DNA of 23,862 bases, from positions 1-23,862 of the forward strand of contig JAGYYN010023206.1 of assembly GCA_021441665.1 (NCBI GenBank). The letters are read 5' to 3'. The notes beneath the pieces are model-generated. The model worked only from the letters and a program-made list of their open reading frames with translations, was not told where the DNA came from and did not search any database. Below, piece by piece: positions 9,272 through 18,461 of the stretch. Every line of letters begins with the position of its first letter. The stretch's first letter is position 1. Source of the stretch: Euplotes cf. woodruffi 2 WChen-2021 (lineage: Eukaryota; Ciliophora; Spirotrichea; Euplotida; Euplotidae). The position numbers and the translations under genes are program-made.

Positions 9272-10804
9272 ATGGCAGCTTCAACAGCTATACTATTTGT
9301 ATATGTAATTGGCATTATTCCCACGTTTTTATTAGCAGTGAGTCTGGTATGCTTTATGATGATTTTATACGGAGTATACCTCAATGGACCACTAAATTAT
9401 ATATCTGATGGGTTAAGAAAAGTATTGCTTCAAAGATCTATATTTGACATTCTTTGAGACATTTGGTACATCCCAACAATTACTCTGTATATTTCAGCGT
9501 TGACCAAACCGATTCTGTATGATATATCTCCACTCGAAGCGAAAAAGAATATTGAGGATTTACCACATGACGCTGTGAAAAAGATTATATTCACGAAAGG
9601 ATTGGTGAATATTTTTCCAGAAAAGGTAAGCAAGACACTAAAAAATAATCTTGCGAATCCCAGTCAAAAGAACATGATTATAAACGATGCAGTGTCGCAA
9701 AGCGGGTCGACTCGTTCAGATGAGGAAATTAAAACTCACAAAAAGGAGTTATTCAGCAGTCTAGAGTGATCTGATGAGGGTAGCGTCCATCGTTCTAGTT
9801 TCCGAAAGTCCTTCGATAACAAGAACAAGCTTGGTCGCTCTTTAAAGCAATCGAGCTTTTTGAAAAATCAGATCCCAAATAATTTAAACTTCAATGCTGA
9901 TTATTTTACCAATGACGTCAGCTCAAACTCGAAGGCTCTCAATTTAGGAAATGAAATAGTAATCGAGCTCGAAGAAGAGAAATGTGATCTAATCCAAGTA
10001 AACACAGCGGCTAGATACGAAGGCTGGAACCAATTGCAAGTGATTGAAGGCCAAAATACTTCCCGCTCGGATCGTAGCGAACATGTTGTTGTAATTCCGA
10101 TCTCTGGTTCTTCAAACTTCAACAAGTCCAACAACAAGCAAGGATACGAAGAGTTCTTAGATCTGTTTACAGTCAAGACAACTGTTCTCGGCAGCAGCAA
10201 GACAGATCTTATTGGGACTTCAAGCACGATACTGCCCAAGTCGCAGCTGCACAATATCGAGTGAATGATGGAAGACGAGATTGACATCGACAACCCACAT
10301 CTGCAGTCTCTTATCAATCCTAATTTTATTACCGAAGATGACGTATTCTGGGACAACTTTTGGCTGTTTAAAAAGAAAGAGGAAGAACGCAAGATAAACC
10401 AAGCCAACGTGGACTCAGACGAAGAACCTGATAAAAAGCATAAAATCGGAGATTTGATGAAGAACCCGCAGATCTTAGTCCAGATCATGCTGAAGAAGTA
10501 TCTGAAGAAGTTCAGGAAGAACTTGTGGTTCGTCAACAGTATTGGTGGCTTCTCAGCGATGACTCTACTGTTCTTAATCCAACTGAGGTACTCCAGCAGA
10601 TTTAGATACTACACAAAAGTACTTGTTCATATTTCACTATTTGGAATTACAATCCTCGGATTTGGAGGATCACTCTTCATGTTTTACAAAGGAGTCATGA
10701 ATAGTAGGAAAAAGAGACTTTCCAAGCGAAAAAGTGAAGTTTATGAAATCAAAAACGAAGAACTACCCGAGATCAACCATGAAGTTGAATTCAAAAAGAT
10801 TTAG
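9272..10804 (+). CDS. Unrecognised membrane protein with large acidic/Ser-rich middle
   Basis: One uninterrupted frame (510 residues from ATG 9272 to TAG 10802-10804) if UGA is Cys; in-frame UGA at 9455, 9767 and 10262. The N-terminus is strongly hydrophobic (TAILFVYVIGIIPTFLLAVS, continuing to about residue 36), and a second hydrophobic patch lies at IWYIPTITLYISAL. Two C-terminal spans (WFVNSIGGFSAMTLLFLIQL at about 419-438 and VLVHISLFGITILGFGG at about 450-466) precede a short basic tail (SRKKRLSKRKS). The long middle is hydrophilic and rich in Ser, Asp and Glu. The frame is open further left, back to about 9176, without an ATG, so a 5' exon is possible. I do not recognise the family. A 211-codon open frame on the opposite strand (9901-10536) is its shadow. 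Confidence 0.72.
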
Positions 10805-10916
10805 TGCTTAACGTACAATCATTTCAACTAAATATTGAGTTCAATGAGTACTTCGAAATAAAAGAAGGTATTTGTGTTAATTCAATTGAATCAAAACAAA
10901 TTTTACTAATAATAAA

Positions 10917-13900
10917 ATGGATTCAAGTGTTGATTCAAATTGAATTATCGATATCCCAGTATTAAAATTTGAAATCGCTCAGTTAAAAGGTCAAAGTAAC
11001 AATAAAAGAATTGTTCCGAAGTCTCGATATCAAAGTAATTTGATTGTGAAAAAGAAGTACAAGGAGAATGCTATTCTTCCTCACTCAGTATCTCTCAGTG
11101 TCAATCGTATTGCTGCAGAAGTAAGGAACTATTTTATATTTTGATAAAATGAGTAATAAAATATTCGACTGATCAACTTATTTGCTTAGCATAGCAAAAA
11201 AGATCTCAAGAATGAAATATAAACAAAAGTCATATCCAATTAAGGTCAAGAAAAGTTATCAAAAATGTGATGAAGCAACCATTAGCCAACTCAGAGTCAA
11301 CAATTAGTGGAGATACAAGTTTCAAGTAGAATCTTAATTTCATTGCTGTGTGTTTGCAGGCAAAGAAAACATAAAGATTACTTCGAAAGGCTCTGAAATT
11401 ACGACTTTTACTCTCAGTACAGAAAGATTCAAGAAAATAGGTATTTTTGGCATTATTGAGGCTTAAACCGTTTATTTGATGATATAGATCAATCCATCAG
11501 TCTAAAGACAATAGCTTAAACATATCACAATATCCAAAAGGACAAACTTACAACTGAGTAATAAGTAAGAATAAATTTTTAATCTTAAAATTTAATACTA
11601 TTCCATAGTCCCAGATAAACTTTGGATGATAATAGTTGATTCAGTATGAAATTTATCCTTCGTTATATCATTCTTCTTAATACCCCTAGTCCTCGGATCG
11701 TCATTTGGAGTCCTAACAGCTGATACAATTACAATTGAGCTAATTATAGATTGCATTTTATGTCTAAACATGATATTAAATTTCTTTACTGCATATGAAG
11801 ATGACACTGAAGTCATCAAGGACCACAAATCAATAATCATTCACTATATAACATCGTATTTTATCATTGATTTATTAAGTACATTGCCATGCCTTTTAAC
11901 CGGAGAATCATATCCTGAAGTCTACTTCCTAAAGTGTCTTCGATATCTTCATATAAAGCGGCTTTTCAAGCAGATTAAGGCAACCTTGTCCAAGCTAAAA
12001 ATAGTCCTTCGGTGAATAAGTAAAAACCTGAGAGACAACCTAATCAAAGTCCTCCAAGTAATGTTTACTATCCTGCTGATATTCCACATTTGAGCATGAG
12101 TATGGCTGTACATCGGGGGAAAGCTAAAGCACGGGTGGATCAACTATTACGACCAGTATTCAGACACAAAAAGCTATTCGGTGTTGTACCTGCAGTCTTT
12201 GTTCTTCGTAACAACCACATTTTCATCTGTTGGCTACGGTGACACCGTTCCACATGAAAACTTAGAAATAGCATTTGTGATGCTGCTCGAACTCATTGGA
12301 GTCACGATATTCTCGTTTATCATGGGCACGCTGTTTTCTTTAAAACACCAAAAATCACATTTCGATGTGCTTGATGAAAAACAAGCCAGCATTGAGAAGT
12401 TTTTAAATCGGATCAGCGACGCGCATCCGAGCATCCTGCCGATTGAAATTATTAAACAGGCTCAGAGGAATTTGGAGTTTTCTCATTATTACAATATAAA
12501 GTCGATTTTTGACGAAAACCAGTTTTATTTTGAACTCAAGCCTCAGCTACAGAATAAGTTAGCAAATCATGTGCTAATTAAGTAAATATTGCAACTTTAG
12601 AACGTTTTTTGAGTGAAAAGAGCTTGAGTTCTACTCTAGTAATAAATTCGTCACTCAATTGCTGTCCTCGCTCGAATATCAAGTTTTTATCAAGAACCAA
12701 GTGATTGTAAATAGAGGAGAGAGACTTGACAACCTCTATCTTATTGAAAAAGGAGAAGTCTGTGTAAAAGATCATTATAAAGGAGATGTAATCGCCACAA
12801 TTCCAAGATATGGAGTCTTTGGAGACTATCAAATATTTAATAATACTTGTTCGAATGTTTGATTTACTTCAAGCGCCACTGAGAAAGTAGTGTGATATAC
12901 TATTTCCAGTACAAAGTTTATAAAACTTTGAAGTGAATCGTATAATCACACTCATTTCTTTAAACAGCGGGCTTTAGCAACAAGGAGACTATTCAAAAGA
13001 CTAGTGATAAACCACCACATGCGGCTTGAAAGGCTATTAAAAAGTACAGTTTGAATATACAAATAACTATGTAGACCAATCATTAAAAATACAAATCGAC
13101 CATAGCCAAGAGATCGATAGAACCCAGCAGATCATAAAACAAAGTATAATTCTTAACAAACTCGATTTTCTTCGACAGAGGAAAACTACTAAATCCAAAA
13201 GGAAAATCGATCTGCTTCGAGACAGCTACTTCGAGTATTTCGAAAGTCAATATCTCGATGATTTCTCAATCGATGCCAGTTGCCAGCCTTATCTCGAGGC
13301 AGAGTTGGACTATCTTTCCGAAAACGAAATAGCGAATGGTGAGTTAATAAATACCTAATTACCTATGCAGCTTTCTAATGACTAGTTTGAAGTTATTTTG
13401 TAACCCCAAGAATATGAATGCCAAGGTTGTATAATAAAAAATTTAAACTTCCTTTACATCTGCCTTTGCTGCATACTTATATTCATTATAAAATCACTTA
13501 ATTCAGAGGAAAGCAGTGAACAAAGCTTTGCAGAAGCATTAGATAACCTTCTGTCAAAGGTCAGCCGGATATCGGACATCATCAAGGACCAGAATCACAA
13601 CAAAGACGTGAAGCAGAGCTGAAATCGCGTAAAAGTGAGGCAAAAGCACTCTGAATGTAAGAAATTTCTCCTCTGCTCAGAATATGCGAGTCAAAATGCG
13701 TTGAGGTTTACATTGAGGATATAGATAACTTAAGAGTCATACCGTGTAACTTAAAAGGAATGGTTGAAAGCAGCGACAAAATGTTTTTAAGTAGTAAATT
13801 CAAGCCCAGAGTCGTGAAGACGTCAACAGAAAGCTTGAAGCGAAAAGATCGACCATTTGATCATAAAAACAAATCTGATAGCAGCTGTAATTCATGTAAT

Positions 13901-13963
13901 ATGGTAGGTTCACTATTTAATTGATTCTTGCAGGATCAAGGAAATGAAGGAAAAAGCACATAA
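10917..13963 (+). CDS. Six-span K+ channel with cyclic-nucleotide-binding-like domain (channel 1)
   Basis: Voltage-gated-type K+ channel of the EAG/CNG-like superfamily, in plasma or ciliary membrane. ATG 10917; introns 11121-11194, 11326-11359, 11441-11487, 11565-11608, 12582-12600 (19 nt), 13339-13506, about 13635-13690 and 13904-13933; stop TAA 13961-13963; about 857 residues. S1 begins near DSVCNLSFVISFFLIP, S4 is YFLKCLRYLHIKRLFKQI, S5 holds IFHICACVWLYIG (both Cys are UGA, the second at the conserved C of HxxAC), and the filter is SSVGYGDTVP (GYGD at 12232-12243). A C-linker and CNBD follow (GERLDNLYLIEKGEVCV, YGVFGDYQIF). The CNBD lacks the Arg that contacts cyclic phosphate. At 13061-13066 AAA-TAA leads to a +1 frame that holds the tail (SYFEYFESQYLDDF, ELDYLSENE). 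The 5' exons are inferred. It is a tandem paralogue of the gene at 14573. Confidence 0.88.
12582..12600 (+). other. Very short (19 nt) intron in channel 1
   Basis: GTAAATATTGCAACTTTAG between codon parts AA and A. Removal joins the C-linker (LANHVLIK) to the CNBD (FFECKELEFY), aligned by its tandem paralogue; the zero frame otherwise stops at TAA 12583-12585. It is the shortest intron inferred here, so an error in the sequence is the alternative. Confidence 0.5.
13061..13066 (+). other. Candidate AAA-UAA +1 frameshift site in channel 1
   Basis: ATA TAC AAA TAA; the +1 frame then stays open through a tail that shares DYLSENE with channel 2. A 31-nt GT-AG intron (GTACAG...ATGTAG, roughly 13045-13075) would also join the frames, so the site is probable, not proven. 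Confidence 0.5.
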
Positions 13964-14572
13964 GTCTCAAACTCAAATTATAGGCGATAGTCTTGAAATA
14001 TTATTAAAATTTGTCAATAATAAGCTCACTAAATAAATATTTCACAGAATCTTGAACATAAATTATAACATTGAAATAGATCAATATTTTAAATTTATTC
14101 CAAGATGGATTGGGGAATTGCGAATAAAAGGTGATATATTATCTTTAGTATTTGCCAAAACTCGCATTATCTAGCATTTATCATAAAAACTTTGATTTTT
14201 AACAGATTTATTATTTAAATATAGAAGATATAAAAGAGATACAATGGTATTGGCAAACTTTATATCGGGATACCACAGTCCAAGAAAGAGTCCACCGAAT
14301 GAACCTCACGTAGGGTTACAAATTTTTATTTATTCAGCCGTTACTGTGATACATAATCATTTCTGGTATTTGGTAATGCAGCTTGCAAAATCTTTAAAAA
14401 CAAATGACACTTAAGCTATATTGATTGATGATAAGAACATACTACGATTGTTATAATATAATTAAATCAGAATAGTTTCTTAATAAGATTGATCATATTC
14501 AACTTTTCTAAATTTTATTAATCTAAATAAACGTCTATTGGTTCTACTGATTTTGTACAGATAAACACCGAC
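13964..14572. other. Spacer between the two channel genes with one small open frame
   Basis: About 609 nt, AT-rich. It contains a match to the breakage-like consensus (CATTGAAATA, 14069-14078) and a short open frame at 14244-14414 listed separately. No other feature recognised. Confidence 0.5.
14244..14414 (+). CDS. Small open frame, possible short gene
   Basis: ATG 14244 to TAA 14412-14414, 56 codons (starts MVLANFISGYHSPRKSPPNE). The GC content of its first 65 nt is higher than the surroundings and looks like coding. A 28-nt GT-AG intron (14310-14337) may follow NEPH, giving a 34-residue product ending in a hydrophobic stretch (LLCYIIISGIW, with UGA as Cys). No family recognised. It could be a tiny tail-anchored protein or chance. 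Confidence 0.3.
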   Translation: MVLANFISGYHSPRKSPPNEPHVGLQIFIYSAVTVIHNHFWYLVMQLAKSLKTNDT

Positions 14573-17420
14573 ATGAGTCACACTGAAGTAACAAAAGAGC
14601 GTGATATAACTCACGAAGAGTTTGTTGCCCAGGTAAATCTCCAGATATCATCTTTAGGCGATCATAATGCTTAACAAAATGAATGCTCCAAAATAAACTG
14701 AAGTGCATTCCAAACATTTTAAGGGTTCCAAAATAAGCAGAAAAAGAGTTTTTATGAATCAGACTATTCGTTTTCCAACAGCTTTATCGGCAATATGTTC
14801 AGGCTCGCAACCTGAAAGAAGAATAAAAGCATTGATTATTACTGGAACGAATTAAAAGACTTCGACTTTAACACCGACGAACGAAAAATCGCAAAACCCG
14901 CTCGATCTTGGGCTCGTCTTCGAAGACTGAGGAACGGGTTTAAATTAATGGTTTCACCAAAACTTCGCAGGACTCAAAGTAGGATCCCTCCGCTTGTTTT
15001 TGAATCGAAGACAACCAAGAGAAATTAAGATTGTGATTATACCTGGATCGATATTTGATACGATTTTGAATTTTATTGTCGGAATTGCCTATATCCTTTC
15101 ATTCTTTCTGACTTCATTTGTTATCGGATCAAGACTGACATTTATTGAGCATGTTTACCCCATTGAAATTGCAATTGACATTATTTTACTTATCGATATG
15201 ATGCTTCGGTTTATCACAGCTTTTGAAAACGACAGCGAATACATCGTTGACCTCAGAGCCATTGCTGTCAACTATTTGACAAACAAATTTGTATTTGACT
15301 TTATTGGCATCGTACCTGGGCTAGTAACATTTGAAATTCTTTTTCCACAAATTTACGTTTTAAAAATATTCAGATACTTTCAATTAGGTCGCTTTTTTGA
15401 TAAAATCGATAATGTACTAAGATTTGCATCACAGAAGTCACAGATGTGTTCGAAGACCGCAGCGAGATCGGTGCAATCAATAGTGAGACTGATAATTATA
15501 ATTACTCTTCTAATTCATATTTGAGTGTGAGTATGGCTGTGAATATCGAACTACGCATCTGGTGAATATAACATTACTGATATGTACATTCTTTCTTTTT
15601 ACTTCATCACAGAGACTTTTGCAGCTGTCGGATATGGAGACATCGCTCCTGTTACAAATATAGAAATCTTCTATGTAATTTTCCTTGAGCTTGTCGGCTT
15701 AACTCTTTTTGCGTACTTCAGAGGATCCTTTGCAAATATATCCTTAAGTAGAAGCGCGAGGAACTTAATCAACCAAAAGAAGCAAAACATCGAGAAATTT
15801 TTAAATCTTATAAACCACGGAAGAAAAGATATCCATCTTCCTATTGAAATTTACAAAGAGACATTTGAAAATTTGGAAGTTACTTATACTTATAGAGTAA
15901 ATAACGTCTTCACTGAAGGGGAGTTCATTTACGACCTCAAGCCCAAGCTTGTAAAAAGCATTGTCTTCAACGTGATGAAGACTCACTATTTGAATTTCAT
16001 CGACTTTTTTGTTTGTGAAGAAGTTGGTTTTCAAGCTGACGATCGGTTTATAATGAAGTTCCTCGTATCTTTAGAATGCCAGATCTTCATCCCTGGCAAT
16101 GCAATTATTGACCGAGGAGAAGTGGCAGACTGTATCTATCTCATTCAAAAAGGCACAGTCGAAGTGTTCAGTCACAAGGACGGAGAAATAATAGCTGAAC
16201 TCCCTCGCTTCAGCTTTTTTGGAGACTATCAAGTGCTTTTAGATATCAGCTCAAATGTTAGCTTCATCGCTGGACAGAAGGAAAAAGTGATATGATATAC
16301 AATGCAAAAAGAGAGGCTTATTGACTTGTTGACTCAGTTTCCTGGCCACGCGCAATTTTATATGGAAAGGGCATTGTCTTCAAGACGACTTTATAAACTG
16401 CTGATTTACAAGATCCACCAAGACATATTTCATTACTGCAAAAGCATCGACGATGATTTGCAAAATCAAAGTATTGACGCAATAAACTTGAAAGAGTTAG
16501 GTTATAAGAAAATCAAAGAAATTAACAAGAATTTAACAAAATAAGACAAACAAAAAAGTTGAGTCCTTTTGTATTGATAAAAGCTATCAAACTCATTTTG
16601 ATCGTAAAATTTTAATTGATTATGACCTCCAATTTGATGAAGATGATGAGTTCGTTGATGATATTGATTATTTATCTGAAAATGAGCTTTCACATCGGGA
16701 AGTTGAAAGTGAATATTATAATGCAATCCAAAAGTCAAATAAAATGCTTCAAAAGCTAAAACAGATCAATAAAATACTTTGAAATCAATTAAAATAACAC
16801 TGTAACTAGAAATTTATACGAAGTCCGAAAAGTTATACTGAACCCTACTAATACTGATTATAACTATGATCGATATATTGAAGATGAAGAAGATACCAAT
16901 AACCTCCCTTCTTTTGACTTCCACTCACTACTAGAAGCACTTGAAGGTCTCGATGACTACCCTAAAATTTGTAAACTTAGCACAGAAGTCGATAGCATCA
17001 GACAAAATATGCGGTCTAAAAGTAAGATTAGTCTCCATTCTTAATTTTAGTATTCTTAAACAACAACTTTAGGATCGGTTCTAAATTCAGCTGCAAAACT
17101 GCGGAAGCGTACAGCAATGCTGCCAACTGTGAGTCAGCTGGAGACAAAAGAGTTTATAAGTTCACTCAACATCATGCACCAAGTGAACAACCAAGGGCAA
17201 GGGGACATAGTAAATGCATTTCTTGACGTGAATATAGAAATCAGTAAAGAAAGTGGGCATGAGCATCTACACAGACGATGATCGGTCGAACATCGCCATT
17301 AACAACGAGTCGTACATCGATCGGTTTTCAAGTAACCAAATGTTCTACCCCGTTACGCGGATGTCCAACTACCAAGATAGCGCAATCAGCGAACACGACG
17401 AAGAAGAAAGCAACAAGTAA
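14573..17420 (+). CDS. Six-span K+ channel with cyclic-nucleotide-binding-like domain (channel 2)
   Basis: Tandem paralogue of the preceding channel. ATG 14573; introns 14633-14740, 14979-15021, 17022-17072 and 17210-17237; stop TAA 17418-17420; about 871 residues with two +1 shifts. S1 covers IVGIAYILSFFLTSFVI, S4 is YVLKIFRYFQLGRFFDKI, S5 holds LIHICVCVWLCIS (three UGA Cys), and the filter is AAVGYGDIAP (GYGD 15630-15641), so K+ selectivity is expected. C-linker and CNBD follow (NVMKTHYLNFIDFFVCEEVG, DRGEVADCIYLIQKGTVEVF, FFGDYQVLLD); as in channel 1 the phosphate-binding Arg is missing. After the CNBD, AAA-TAA occurs at 16539-16544 and 16792-16797, each followed by good +1 coding: an acidic stretch with DDIDYLSENEL (shared with channel 1), a coiled-coil-like helix, then LLEALEGLDDY and an acidic C-terminus. 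Confidence 0.88.
16539..16544 (+). other. Candidate AAA-UAA +1 frameshift site 1 in channel 2
   Basis: TTA ACA AAA TAA G; dropping one base gives AAG ACA AAC and an open frame containing DYLSENE, shared with channel 1. A 58-nt GT-AG intron could also bridge the frames, so support is moderate. Confidence 0.55.
16792..16797 (+). other. AAA-UAA +1 frameshift site 2 in channel 2
   Basis: CAA TTA AAA TAA C; the +1 frame runs a further 80-plus codons to the next intron donor. The helix just before it (AIQKSNKMLQKLKQINKI) aligns with channel 1 (EALDNLLSKVSRISDII), which argues against the 76-nt intron that would delete it. Confidence 0.62.
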
Positions 17421-17487
17421 TTTTTTATTTTCAATTCCTCGCCTATTTGCTTAAAAAATTCATTGTCGCTGATAATAATTTTTATAA

Positions 17488-17700
17488 ATGGAAAAGAAAC
17501 GTAAAGATTTGAAGTCCAGCAGCATCGAAGATGAGATGAAGGAGCTTGAGGCTGTAGAAGGAGAACTTAAGGAAAACAGAAAACTTAGAAAAATTGATTT
17601 GGCCAACAAAAAAAAGCAAGAAGACGAAGAGTACTTTGATGATATAGTCGATAGTATTGAACGCATTTACAAAAAGTCTGAAAACGTGAAGGAAAAATAA
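17488..17700 (+). CDS. Small highly charged helical protein
   Basis: ATG 17488 to TAA 17698-17700, 70 residues, no intron. Lys/Glu-rich throughout (MEKKRKDLKSSSIEDEMKEL ... KKKQEDEEYFDDIVDSIERI), consistent with one long alpha helix or coiled coil. It starts 67 nt after the channel 2 stop on the same strand. Its terminal codons are AAA TAA, yet the +1 frame gives only eight codons, so here the same tetranucleotide context marks real termination. No family recognised. Confidence 0.6.
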   Translation: MEKKRKDLKSSSIEDEMKELEAVEGELKENRKLRKIDLANKKKQEDEEYFDDIVDSIERIYKKSENVKEK

Positions 17701-17886
17701 AGGTATTTGAATATATGTTGATTAGTAAATGATGTAAATTATAAAGTTTTAGAGTCAACCTCAAAAGATTTTTCAGGATCAAATATATTCTTGTTTAGAT
17801 ACTGAAATAAAAAACTTTTGATTATTTAAAAATATTAGTAAAAATTTGCTTTTCAAAGAACAAAAATAATACAGTAAAACTACGAG

Positions 17887-18301
17887 ATGTTGAGAAGATT
17901 TATTAAAATTGTCAATCAAATTATTTTTACTAAAAGTTTAAATTTTAGTTCTATCAAAAGTAAAGAATTCATTCACAGCTTATGCATTTTCCCTCATTGA
18001 GTCGTTGATTTTATTTATTTTAAATAGTAATTTTGATTGCAAAATTATAAATGTGGCTATAGACATGTTAGGAAAATGCGCAGCATACTTCATATCAATG
18101 ATTGAATATCTGGGAAATCATAATCAAAAGATACCTGAAGAGCATAAGGAGCCTGATACTACTAAACTTTGGCAGTACTACCAAAAGCGCTCGAAATTAG
18201 GTAGAAACCCGAAGGTTTGAGCTTTTGAAGCTGCACAGAAATTGCTTTACAAAAAGACACAGATTGCTTTTAACAAAAAGTTTATGGATAGACTTCAGTA
18301 A
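17887..18301 (+). CDS. Small protein with possible mitochondrial presequence; candidate +1 frameshift
   Basis: ATG 17887 gives MLRRFIKIVNQIIFTKSLNF, basic, hydrophobic and free of acidic residues like a mitochondrial targeting peptide. The frame stops at AAA-TAG (TAG 18025-18027); the +1 frame continues SNFDCKIINVAIDMLGKCAA to TAA 18299-18301, with one in-frame UGA (Cys), total 137 residues. The C-terminal half is basic and helical (QYYQKRSKLGRNPK, AAQKLLYKKTQIAFNKKF). The +1 frame is itself open leftwards to about 17942 (SFTAYAFSLIESLILFIL), so an unusual splice near 17930 is an alternative to frameshifting. The family is not recognised and the mitochondrial role is inferred only from composition. 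Confidence 0.5.
18022..18027 (+). other. Candidate AAA-UAG +1 frameshift site
   Basis: TAT TTT AAA TAG T; dropping one base gives AGT AAT TTT GAT and 91 open codons. No ordinary-length GT-AG intron that spans the stop restores the frame without removing a large part of the protein. Confidence 0.45.
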
Positions 18302-18461
18302 TCCACCATTGGAGTCATTATTATTTCAATTTGAGTCTGGTAAATATTAATATACAGATTTAATCAACTCAACAATAGTAAATATATTTACGCATCAAGT
18401 TGAAAGTATACATTATTTCTATTTTGAAATATATTTTAATTATCTTATTGAACAAACAAAA

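Noticed and set aside
9901-10536. 211-codon open frame on the minus strand
   Set aside because: It lies wholly antisense to the membrane-protein gene, whose frame, length and composition are better; the minus frame has no recognisable domain.
12061-12120. UGA as tryptophan (Blepharisma or mitochondrial-type code)
   Set aside because: In channel S5 and in dozens of zinc-finger positions UGA aligns with conserved Cys, and Trp is consistently TGG. One TFIP11 UGA aligns with a Trp in animals, but that is outweighed.
17698-17730. A +1 frameshift at the terminal AAA-TAA of the small charged protein
   Set aside because: The +1 frame gives only eight codons of unremarkable sequence before TAG, so this is best read as normal termination.
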